A stretch of 43,225 nucleotides of DNA from Rhizophagus sp. LPA8_4_AMF (taxonomy: Eukaryota; Glomeromycota; Glomeromycetes; Glomerales; Glomeraceae): NCBI GenBank assembly GCA_021464525.1, contig JADRCO010000209.1, positions 1-43,225 of the forward strand, in the 5' to 3' direction. Shown here piece after piece: positions 33,985 through 43,225 of this stretch. The translations under genes and the position numbers were made by a program. The notes beneath the pieces were generated by a model. The model saw nothing but the letters and a program-made list of their open reading frames with translations, searched no databases and was not told the origin of the DNA. The first letter of the stretch is position 1. Each line of letters starts with the position of its first letter.

Positions 33985-34660
33985 AGTGACGGTGGGTATT
34001 TTTTTTTCTGTTTTTATTTTTAACAGTTCGTTTTTAATTTTATTTTCTTTTTATGTCCTTACATTCAGAAAAAGGTACTTTTTCGTTTTTTTTTGTTTCT
34101 CGTTGCTAATTAATCAAGCTTTTCAGCTCTATGATCAATGGTACATTTCCTTCTTATTCTTTTATTTCGCCTCTTGCTTTTGTTTCTAATTATTTTTCTT
34201 TCTTTACAATTTGGTCTTTAGGTTCAGTTCTTTAGTTTTGCGGTCAAAAGTTCACCTTTTTTTAGGTTTGTTTTTCACTTCTCATTGCTAATTTCCTTTC
34301 TTTAAGTTTTGGAGTTCTTTGGTTTGCAATCAAAAGTATGTTCCCTTCTTATTTCTTTTTTTTGTTTTATTCCTTGCTTCTTGTTTTCTTTCTTTGGTCT
34401 TTAGGTTCTTCAGTTTTGCGGCAAAGGTACAAATTTCTTTACTCTATTTATTTTTATTTTTACCCTTTGGTTCTAATTTTCTTTCTTTTTTTTCTAGGTT
34501 TTTGAGTTCTTCCAGTTTGTGAACGTATTTTTTTCTTTTTATCCTTTTCTTTATGGTGTCTCGGATCTTTTTATCTTGTAAATTCGTCCTTGATCTTCAT
34601 CCCCTTTCTTTATTTCATTCCTTCTCCATCTCCATTTTTCATCATCTTTTATTTTTGTTT
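33985..34660 (-). pseudogene. Decayed tandem-repeat coiled-coil gene
   Basis: The plus strand is strongly T-rich here. On the minus strand one frame from about 34560 down to 34030 reads as four to five degenerate copies of a ~30-residue unit rich in Lys, Glu, Leu and Gln. Samples are HKLEELKNLEKKERKLE, AKLKNLKTKERKQEARNK, QTKELQNLKK and KTKELNLKTK, several joined by NKKG-TYF or a relative. Heptad-like Leu spacing suggests a coiled coil. About a dozen in-frame stops and a frame change near 34555, upstream of which comes EKWRWRRNEIKKGDEDQG, show it is dead. No family is recognised. Plus-strand frames at 33986 and 34319 (Phe/Leu/Ser-rich) are its antisense shadows. Confidence 0.6.
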
Positions 34661-34892
34661 ATTGGTTAATAAAAATATAAATTTCTCTCCAGACTCATAA
34701 GGTTTCCGTTTCCCTAGTATAAGCTGAAAAAAAAAAAAATTTCGTAAAATTGCTATATATATATACCTTTTTCTTTTTCTTTTTTTTTTAAAAAAAAGGA
34801 AAATTTAATTTTTACACTTTTCTATATTAAAAAATCTAAAGTATAGTGCTATGCTCTCTAATTATGTATTAAGAGACTCAAACCACTCTTAA

Positions 34893-35090
34893 ATAATCAA
34901 GAAACTGGTATGCAATTCTCGCACAGATGGAAGAAATACACATGGAGAAACTGCAAAATGGATCTTGGAATATTTAATCAAAGAAAATCTCGTAGCTCCA
35001 ACTTTCGTAGGAATAATAATTAGTTCTTACAACAATTCAATTGAAATGTTAAGTAATAAACTATATGTTTACTGTACTCTAATATTATGA
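34893..35090 (+). pseudogene. Exon-like fragment of an unidentified protein
   Basis: A 65-codon frame between stops reads KKLVCNSRTDGRNTHGETAK, then WILEYLIKENLVAPTFVG and a more AT-biased tail to TGA at 35088-35090. The first ~40 codons are GC-richer than the surroundings and look like real protein. There is no ATG near the start, so it would be an internal or last exon (an AG at 34900-34901 is a possible acceptor) or a relic. No domain is recognised. Confidence 0.4.
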
Positions 35091-37481
35091 TTTATGAGTT
35101 AGATTTAGGAAAAAAATTGTTGCAAATCGTAATTACTGTAAAATTTGTGACAATTTAGCACAAAGTGTCTTAAGGCATTATAAGAGTGGGTTGGTAATTT
35201 AGGTCTAAAATATAAACACCGCTTTTTTAATATTATGACTAAGAACTGAAAGAGAATTTGATAAAATTGTATTTTGTAAATAAATACATTATAAATTTGA
35301 AATTTTTATTTTATATCATATAAAATAACATTAAGAAATTTTAATTCTTTTACTTACAATAAATAAATAATGAATATCACATTTTGGTAAATGATTTAAA
35401 TGGCTTTTACATTTCAAGCATTTGCCGAACACTGATTTTGTGCGTATAAATAAAAAACACACTTATTAAAATCATTAAATGAATTAGATAAGGATGTATA
35501 CTTTTAAGATGTTTCGTGTAAAAATATAATTCGTGTCATCACTGCATCATTGCGCGTCTATTTTTCATTCGTTGAATGAAAATATCATAGGGCGGGCATG
35601 TTTGCTTGCAATACAAACGAAGAATAAAGATAATTGATAGAGGAGTCTAAGTATAAAAAAATTTTTTAATACTGAAAAATTTTTTTTTTATATATATGAT
35701 ATATGATGGAAAATATTTATTGAGTAAATATAAATAAATAAACAAGGGCTTTATCTTTATCCACTTAAAAAAAATTTTAAATGTATTTATTTACCCCTTG
35801 TGTTAAGTAAATTATTCATGTATTATGAATATAACCATCATACAATAACACAACAAAAATGTATTGAATTTTACTTGTTTTAGTCTACGGTTGATTATAT
35901 CTGTGCTATATTGTAATTTGTACGTAACATTTAGCGCGTTAGATCTCAATAAAAATATCATCTTTTTTTTTTATGTAATTATTTTTTGATATTTAAGTTT
36001 GAAACAAAGCCATATAAATAAAGTAAGTTACCTTAATTTTAACTGGTATATTAACTTGTATTAACTTTAAATTGGTGTAACAAACATATAAAAATTTTCG
36101 TACTGGTCAAACCATTGTTCAATACAGTGCTCTTTCTAACTGTGGCTTTTCTGCCACTTTAAAGGAGGTGAACCAATTATACAAATGATATCACCAAACT
36201 TTGTTTGACAGCCTGCTGATCTAAGATCGACGAAATTCATCAAAACTTTAAAAATATTTTTATAAACTCTTAAAGAAAATTTTATGATAATGAAAAATGA
36301 AAAATTTGTAGGAACAAAAAAGCTTAAAATTAGTTCCAAAATTTTGTCATGGAAATTCGAAATACTTGCTAGTATACGAATTATAAAATGTGAATTGGAA
36401 GAGTAGTTAATAGAAGCGATAACCGTAAAAGATTATTTCTTTCTTTCATTATTCCAACGAAAAATCAAGTCTTAGAGATTTGCAGGCCAACTTCTAAAAG
36501 AAACTTCCACTATCTAAATTATTTGGAAGCTAAACCTAAAATTGTGAAAGCAACCGTTTCTAAGATTTCTTAACCTCTAGAAAAAGAATCGAGGGTTTAA
36601 GAACCAAGTTTAAAAACTTTTATAATGAAATAGAAGTATTTTGAGTTTTTTCGCTTCTTTGATTGCTGAGCCGCGTCAGTATTAAATTTACCAAATATCG
36701 ATAATTTTATCTGATCATAAAAATTAATATTTTTGACCTCGAAATAATATATATAGAAAGGAGTAAAGTGGCATTTAAAATTTTATTAATAGGGGGGTTT
36801 TCGATAAGGTGGTACGCAAATTAATCAATAGCCCCTGACTTATCTGTTATGATTTTTTTCATTGGTTAATATTATAAATGCACAATATTTATATTATTAT
36901 ATGAATTTATTGTATTATAATAAAAAAAAAAAAAATTATCGTCGAATTGTAATATGTCAAATTTGTATTAAAATATGCAAACACTTATGAAAAAACCTGT
37001 TAAAATACTGCAAATTAATAGCCTCAGGTTGTACGCAAATCAAACCCTCGAGAAATCATGAGAATAAACTAATTAATTACTAAAATAATAATTTCATTAA
37101 TTTCGATTTTTGATTCGATGATTTATTATTTACATCATATTTGCTAATATCTTAACTATAAATAGTTAAAACGTTAATTTATGACGTAAATAAGTAAGAT
37201 TGGCAGAATTGCAAAAAAATTTTTTTTTTTTCTTTATTAATAAAATAAAATTTTTTATCTCCGATTAGAATTCTCAAAAATAATACCGGCAGACTTGGCA
37301 CATTTTATGGTTTAAACTTTAGTAGAAATAGTAAGTTGCATGAATTTTTTCAAGGAATAGGTAATAATTTATGGGTCATTTACGTCATAATAGTTTATCA
37401 GCTTACGTCAAGAAGTATCCGAGTCTTATAACATGAAAGTTTGCTTAAAAGGGGATACCTTAGACATTGCTAGATTGATTA
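35091..37481. other. Gene-poor AT-rich stretch
   Basis: No gene is supported. A near-perfect hairpin TTTTCATTC-GTT-GAATGAAAA lies at about 35564-35584. Two coding-like frames without neighbours are 36136-36240 (-, ..DLRSAGCQTKFGDIICIIG..) and 36394-36573 (+, ..ICRPTSKRNFHYLNYLEAKP..). Frames of this length are expected by chance in DNA this AT-rich. Confidence 0.35.
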
Positions 37482-38012
37482 CAGTCAACTCTGGATATAA
37501 CGAACCTTCCGTTCCGTATAGGATGAGTTCGTTATATAATATATACTGAACTGTTCGGTATATAAAATTAACCCAGACATGTGACTATTTTGATGCTATT
37601 TTTAATACTTCTGTACGCTCTTTTTCTTTCAAAATTTTAGTTATTGTTGACTTTCCAACACGGTATTATTGTGCAAAGCTAACATTAGAAAGGTTTGGAT
37701 TTTTCCTTTTGTTTCGCAAAGTTCATGCCTTACTTTGTACAGCAGAAAGAATAACTCTCTTTCTTAATTGTTTAAAAATTGTTTCCGTACTCTGATAAAA
37801 AAAGATTATGGTTGGTGTAGCTAATTTTATATTATGTGATATTAAATATATAACCGTTCGGTTAAAATAGGTTCGGATGCGGTATATAGCATTTATTATA
37901 TAGTTTCGTTATATCTAGCATAATAAGTTATAAAAAAATCGGGTCTGTAATATATGGTTCAGTATATCAAATTTTCGGTATATACAGGTTCGTTACATCC
38001 AGAGTTATTTTC
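37482..38012. mobile_element. Pogo-type element, ~530 bp
   Basis: The left end is CAGTC, then AACTCTGGATATAACGAACC at 37487-37506; the right end is GGTTCGTTACATCCAGAGTT at 37987-38006. The 20-bp cores differ at one position. A TA precedes CAGTC (37480-37481); the outermost right bases are eroded. Subterminal words such as GTTCGGTATAT and TTCGTTATATC recur. It has no transposase frame. It is the best conserved of the pogo-type ends here. Confidence 0.75.
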
Positions 38013-38265
38013 TATCAGAGATGAGGTTATAAGCTTGTTGCAAGTTTAAGATAGGTTAGACAATTAACCTGGAAATGATAGACTATGGGAATAATAGACA
38101 AAAAAATAAGTATACAGTATATTAATTAATAGACGGAATATTCAATATTCTGATGTTCACGTGAATTTCTGAATTTTAATTATAAATTCAGCCAGAGGTA
38201 AGAAAATTTGATAAATTATGTACAAATTCAAGTTTTGCAATTAAAATGCGAATCATTAATTAGGT

Positions 38266-38800
38266 AAAAAACATTTGTTATATTCGACTGGTCTTTCAAG
38301 TTATCTCAAGGATGATTTAATACGGGCAAAAGAAAGACAAACTTGGACAAATAAGGGGAAACAATTATTTGGAGCGATGAATAATTATTTAAAGGAGATG
38401 GGACAAGATAGGTCTTGGTGACGGTCTCATGAAATCTATGATATAGAATGTCTTATACTGAAAGTCTGGTCAAGTAGGAGTGATGATTTGAGGTTGTTTT
38501 ACAAAATCTAGGATTATATTGATCTTTTAGATAATTATTTATTAGAATATATGAGAAATTTGTGCGATGAAAAAATTATATTCCACAATAATACTTATTT
38601 ATATGTCAAGGTTGGCTAAAACTTGGAAGAATAACCTTGGCACGCTTAGATAGAGCCCGGAAGTAAGCATGTATGAGATGTACTGTACTGGAAAGGAAGT
38701 GTCGGTACTCATCACCAAAGAATAAAGAAGAATTATGGCAAATCTTCAGGAGTTGCACCCTATCCAATTATTAGAATTATTAGATTAGAATCTTTTGGAG
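38266..38800 (+). pseudogene. Unidentified coding relic with in-frame stops
   Basis: One reading frame stays protein-like for over 400 nt with only a few stops: LGKKHLLYSTGLSSYLKDDL, RAKERQTWTNKGKQLFGAM, then a stop, RSHEIYDIECLILKVWSSRS, another stop, and DYIDLLDNYLLEYMRNLCDE. The absence of any frame change suggests point-mutation decay. It may be a transposon or host gene remnant; I do not recognise the family. Confidence 0.4.
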
Positions 38801-39149
38801 TTAAAGATTGATAATGATCATATATATATCAAAACCTTGTTAATAGTATGTCTCGTCAAGTGGCGACAGTCATAGATAATAATGATAATTCAACCACGTA
38901 TTAATGAAATAATAACGATTAGGTTTTAAATATTTTTGAGCAAATTTGATGCAGTAATTAGAAAATTAAGTTTAAAAGATGCTGTTATTCTTAGGAATAA
39001 TGTACCCAGAGTGTGCACTTAAAGAGGGTGTACATCATAGTGCGTGTGAGGATAGGCTTGCAATTAAATGTTAATTTGCAAAATGGATCGTTAATGGATT
39101 TAATGTGCTTCCTTTATCCAAATTCTATGTTTTTGACATTAGATTCATT

Positions 39150-39290
39150 CTTATCCCGACTAGTATCTTAACTAGGACCTCCCAAAAATCCTGACAACCA
39201 TAATATCGACAGTCTATAATCCCGACACCAAAATCCCAAATCCCGATTGAAACAAACTAAAATCTTGAAAGCCAAAATCCTGACTGGGAT
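39150..39290 (+). repeat. CCCGACA-array inverted element, left arm
   Basis: Units such as AATCCTGACAACC, AATATCGACAGTC, AATCCCGACACC and AATCCCGATTG. The best stretch, 39187-39237, pairs with 39835-39885 as a 51-bp inverted repeat with about three mismatches. Weaker unit similarity extends outward on both sides. Confidence 0.75.
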
Positions 39291-39453
39291 GAGTTTGAGA
39301 TTAGTCAATTTTTAATGCAATTGTTTCTAATTTCAGAAGATTAATAATCTAGTAATATACTGTACATAGTCTTTTTAATTAAATAAAAATTTTTTCTATT
39401 AATAATATAGAAACGTTAGTTAATTTGCATTAATATTAATAAAATTTACGTTA

Positions 39454-39662
39454 CAGCTGATTTCAAAAGGGTCGGGACACTTAGCAAATTTTAAAGAACT
39501 CGGAAATATTCGGTAAAGCTCAAAATAAGATAAAATTATACCACTATTCTCGGAACAGTACTCCAAATTTAGAGTCTAATTTTTATTTTATATCAAGATT
39601 TACCGAATATTTCCGAGTTCTTTAAAATTTGCTAAGTGACACAACCCTTTTGAAATTAGCTG
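39454..39662. mobile_element. 209-bp MITE with 64-bp inverted ends
   Basis: Ends 39454-39517 and 39599-39662 are inverted repeats of 64 bp with about four mismatches. They start CAGCTGATTTCAAAAGGGT and end near AACTCGGAAATATTCGGTAA. A TA flanks both sides (39452-39453, 39663-39664), compatible with a Tc1/mariner-type duplication. It lies between the two arms of the CCCGACA-array element and so is probably a later insertion. Confidence 0.8.
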
Positions 39663-39744
39663 TAATACTAATCAAATAATTAAAGTAATATTGGACCCGT
39701 TACTGAGCCGCTGCATTTTTGAAACTATGGAAATTTATAAAAAA

Positions 39745-39895
39745 AAAAACTTTGGGATTTTGACCGTCAAGAATTTTAACTGTCAGGATTTGTGACTATC
39801 AGGATTTTGTTTCAACCGGGATTTTGGGTTTATCGGGATTTTGGTGTCGGGATTGTAGACTATCGATATTATGGTTGTCAAGATTTTGAAGCCCT
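39745..39895 (-). repeat. CCCGACA-array inverted element, right arm
   Basis: On the minus strand this is a run of AATCTTGACAACC, AATATCGATAGTC, AATCCCGACACC, AATCCCGGTTG and AATCCTGATAGTC-type units. It is the inverted partner of 39150-39290; the 51-bp core is at 39835-39885. Confidence 0.75.
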
Positions 39896-40010
39896 AACCC
39901 ATCTTAACTATGATTATTTTGTTTAACTGACTTTTTTTTTATCAACACGTGTCATTAACCGATCAATCACTTTAATGAATCCAGTAATATTTGAAATATT
40001 TGAGGTATAA

Positions 40011-40034
40011 GGTTCGTTATATCTAGGGTTGATT
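40011..40034 (-). repeat. Solo pogo-type transposon end
   Basis: GGTTCGTTATATCTAGGGTT followed by GATTG is the inverted form of the CAGTCAACTCT..ACGAACC end seen at 37482. No partner end is visible nearby. A weaker relative, GGTTCGTTACATCCACTTA, is at 41200-41218. Confidence 0.5.
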
Positions 40035-42081
40035 GGTTCAGGCAGTTATTTAGTTGTTTTGGTTAACAAGGAGTTAAATTATTATATAAAAAAAAATTTT
40101 TTTTTAATAGATGTATAAAAAAAAAAGAATATTTGTATGTTTTCATTCTAAAACTTGTGACTAATATAACAATGAGCCGAATTCATATGAACTTTTGGCG
40201 TCAAATTTATTATCGATTTTTTTTTTTTATGATGATGGCGGCGTATGTATCCCTCCTTATGTAACAGTACCCTTTGTTGAACCTTGAACAAAGAAAAAAA
40301 AAATTTTTTATTTCTTATTATCGACTTGTTACAATATGAATATTAATGCACCAATCATTTCATTTAAAAAGGAATTTTACAAAATGAAAAGAAAGCCACC
40401 GGGTAACATAAGATATCTTTTTTTTTTTGAAAGAAAAAAGGAATTTCTCCTTTTCAAAATGAATATACTTTTATAGTGAATGATGAAAAAATTTTTTAAC
40501 AAAGAACCAATATATAAAGTTAGATTTTCAGAATTCTTTTCGGGAAATTTATTATGGATCTTAACCAAAACATTATTCACACGTGAAATTTTAATTTAAA
40601 AGAAAACCTGAATTATCATAGCTATAAATTCGTTTCAAAATGCTGAAACACTTATGACTTATGGTTTCTTTAAAGGAAAATATTTAGATTTCTCGAATGA
40701 TGTGACTTAAGAAAACTTTAAAATTTGTAAGACAATCATTGTCCTTTATATGATAAAGATAATTTCATATATTCATCGTAATCCGATTTTAGTTAGTAAG
40801 ACTTGCTCTTATATAGAAATGAATATGGACATTAGGCTAATTAATTATTTATTCTAGGGACAAAAAAAAAGGAGAACCATTCAGCCTTTTGTGACGGGAT
40901 AAAATATAAAAAGTAAAGCGACTTGTAGTAAACTTTATTATTAAATTCCGACTATTGTTCATTATCTATCTATATAATATTTAACTGACGTGTGTTACTT
41001 ACGTACTTACAATGGGTGAGAAAAAATGTCAAATTGTCAAATGAGAATTGTATTATATAATTTTTTTGTTTATTTATAGCGTAACGTCGTTTACGAATTT
41101 TACCGTCAATCGTGAATTTGAATGAAATCTTGATATTATATAAGCAGTATTCAATGATTAAAGTTATAAAAATTTGTTACACGAATCCAAACCAGTCATA
41201 TGGTTCGTTACATCCACTTATATATAAATTATAACCAAATTATTATTATTACAGCGCCGAAGCCCGGAACCACTCAAGACTTTGACCACATGATAGTTTA
41301 TGATCAATTACGACTATTTTTAACAATTTTTTCTAATTTAGCACAGAAATTTACATTGGCCAAATGAAATCATCTTATTGAGCTGAATCTTTAAGTTGTT
41401 AAATGGCCCTGAAATTATTCATAACATAATTTTCATAGCATTTGGAGCCAATTTCAATTTGTTAGAAAATATGATATTACAGCACTAAACTTCACCAAAC
41501 CATACGTACCAAGAACTTTGAAAGATTTGGATCATAATACAATGTATTGGGAATAGTGTTGTAACATGATATTTAATTGTTTTTATGAAGTAAAAAAAAA
41601 AATAATTAAGAATGAAAACCAATTTACGTTTACAAGTAGTACTCCTACTAGGTCAAGTCGGATCAGGTTTTGAGAATATATTTGATCTTGATCACATAAT
41701 TTATTCGGGTCTCATATTTTCGTAACCCGAATCTTGTCTCAAACCCGAGTATAATTTAACTTTGTGTAATCTGGGTTAAATTCGAACATTTAATAAAATG
41801 ATTACTAACTTTATTAAGTGTTTTGTTTCCATAAACTGCAAGTTGCGTCATTTACTGGTAGATAAATTATTTATTACATATCATTGATATTTTTGACGCA
41901 TTACGTCATTTGGATTAAATATCAAATATATTAATCTTTATAGGTAAAATACTGCTAATAAATAAGCTTATATAATTTATTTATTATTTTTTTTATATGA
42001 ACATTATCTTGGACGTCTGCATAATAACACAATTATTTGGGTATGGTGGTTAAAATATCATCGAACTGCTTCGCAGTTCAG
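40035..42081. other. Gene-poor AT-rich stretch
   Basis: No gene is supported. ATTCGGGT / ACCCGAAT (about 41703-41733) is an 8-bp inverted pair among further CCCGAR words to 41750, possibly another decayed CCCGA-type element. Strong A/T junction tracts lie at 40087-40104 and 40290-40310. Confidence 0.35.
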
Positions 42082-42305
42082 TAGGACCCCGAGCTATATA
42101 TATAGAGGTAAGGTGTAGCCAAAAAAAAATTACTATTAGCTCTACGCATTTTTTCAGGGCCGGAATTATGATAATTCCAGTCAGCGTCTAAAAAAGGAAA
42201 TAAATTCTGGCCGGCATTATCTATAAAAGAAAGATCTACATGATTATTTTGGTCAATTCTACGCAAACCCGTACCCTACCTTTTTATGTATAGCTCGGGG
42301 TCCTA
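42082..42305. mobile_element. 224-bp MITE with 6-bp target duplication
   Basis: The ends TAGGACCCCGAGCTATA and, inverted, TATAGCTCGGGGTCCTA are identical over 17 bp; similarity continues to ~33 bp through AGGTA(A/G)GGT. A perfect 6-bp GTTCAG flanks both sides (42076-42081, 42306-42311). The interior has the palindrome GGAATTATGATAATTCC within GGGCC..CAGTC and a TTCTGGCCGGC block. The 62-codon minus frame at 42078-42266 is almost wholly element sequence and is probably not a gene. The superfamily is uncertain. Confidence 0.8.
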
Positions 42306-42311
42306 GTTCAG

Positions 42312-43225
42312 TGATATTTCAACCCCCCTATTCAGTAACTATTATTTATCACATAATATCATAAAAATTTTATGAAAAACGTCACAAATTAAATAACCGG
42401 GGACAAATAGGTCCGATAAAATTCTACAAAGTTTACAAGATCAGCATCCTGCTTATTTGTTAATTGCAGTAGGAATATGAAATCATATGAATAATGTCTT
42501 ACATAAGATCGAATGAAACTTTACATAGGTAATATTTTAGATTATTATGCCCGTCCTTTTTTTCTAAATTTTCTTATTCACTAATCATTAGTAATATGAA
42601 AGACATTAGTATAAGTTAGTCTGTCGAATTGGTTAAATATAATCATTCAAAGATGCATAATTTAACCATATACATACTTCATATATACATGATCACCCAT
42701 GAATAAATATTTATTTTTTGAAATGCATAGAAGTTTAGATCGCATGACTGAGGCTTAGCAGCAGCAAAATTTTATTCTTTTTGTAAATATGCAGCAACTA
42801 ATTTTCCCAAAAAGTGTTATAATATAAAATATTTCTTTTATTTTCGCCAACAAATTAGTTGTTCTTCAGGCGACTATTTATTAAGATAGAATCGGACTAA
42901 GTTGAAATTTGAACGAAATACACCAAAAAGTAAGCTATCGTTTGATGGCAAACGTCGTCCGATGCACATCATGTTTTTATGCATGTAAAATGTTTGTTTT
43001 TTGAAAATCTAAATATTTTTAAACTTAATTGTTATAAATTTTATTAAAATAAGCAATTTGGCATTTTTTATTATGAAATTGTATATATAAATATATTTAT
43101 ATCTCATTATTTAAAAAAATTAATATGTTTACTATTATTAACATATAATAACAATTATTTCATTCTGCATGAACACACATATACCCCTGTATTTATATTA
43201 GTTAAATAAATACTACAGTACTTCT
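42312..43225. other. AT-rich end of window, nothing found
   Basis: No gene, inverted ends or tandem repeats that I can support, apart from GGACAAATAGGTCC at about 42404-42417, a small inverted pair. Confidence 0.35.

Noticed and set aside
33986..34522. Two Phe/Leu/Ser-rich plus-strand frames resembling membrane proteins
   Set aside because: They are the T-rich antisense of the Lys/Glu-rich coiled-coil relic; hydrophobicity follows from base composition.
36394..36573. 59-codon protein-like frame (+)
   Set aside because: Dozens of frames this long are expected by chance at ~75% AT; there is no start codon context, splice evidence or recognised motif.
38630..38720. GC-richer stretch vaguely like a 5S rRNA 3' part (GCCCGGAAGTAAGC)
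   Set aside because: Conserved 5S boxes and pairing are absent; it continues the frame of the decayed coding relic instead.

Overview
The window looks like nuclear DNA of an early-diverging filamentous fungus, most likely an arbuscular mycorrhizal fungus (Glomeromycotina, Rhizophagus-like). Three things suggest this. The DNA is very AT-rich with long A and T runs. The one clear conserved gene has many 65-84 nt GT..AG introns. It is followed by a large intronless F-box-like protein of the type expanded in these fungi, and then by about 34 kb of gene-poor DNA full of decayed transposons. The lineage call is inference; no marker gene is present.

Layout. 51-314 (-): an unidentified 3' coding exon or relic. 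854-1036: a pogo-type miniature transposon (MITE). 1423-4078 (+): a complete Integrator subunit 9 (INTS9) gene that I reconstruct as ten exons and 664 codons, starting in a 9-nt coding exon. 4107-5326: two inverted copies of a small repeat around other AT-rich DNA. 7117-8991 (+): F-box-like protein with a basic, possibly nuclear-targeting patch. From 9 kb on there are few credible host genes. One candidate is an 80-residue arginine-rich protein at 16768-17010, preceded by a duplicated 226-bp segment. There are also exon-like relics at 23070-23376 (-) and 34893-35090 (+).

Mobile DNA dominates the right part. It includes a hAT-type MITE with perfect 8-bp target duplication inside a coding exon (23220-23362), and at least four fairly complete or partial pogo-like elements with TIRs resembling CAGTCAACTC..TATAACGAA. 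A hairpin-rich MITE family has copies at 9.9, 11.6 and 30.7 kb. A decayed non-LTR retrotransposon end (RNase H plus zinc-knuckle, 30539-32096, -) carries one of these hairpin MITEs. Several elements have inverted ends made of short CCYGA-type units (26.9, 27.4, 32.5-33.8, 39.2-39.9 kb), two of them with other MITEs nested in the middle. A decayed tandem-repeat coiled-coil gene lies on the minus strand at 33990-34660.

I see no rRNA, convincing tRNA, CRISPR array or operon. The two intact genes are unrelated in function: INTS9 acts in nuclear RNA 3'-end processing and transcription attenuation, and F-box proteins usually act in SCF ubiquitin ligases. The most novel material is the set of MITE families with motif-array ends and the hAT insertion, not a new enzymatic system. 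All intron, repeat and homology statements come from reading the sequence by eye and from remembered family features; no search was run.
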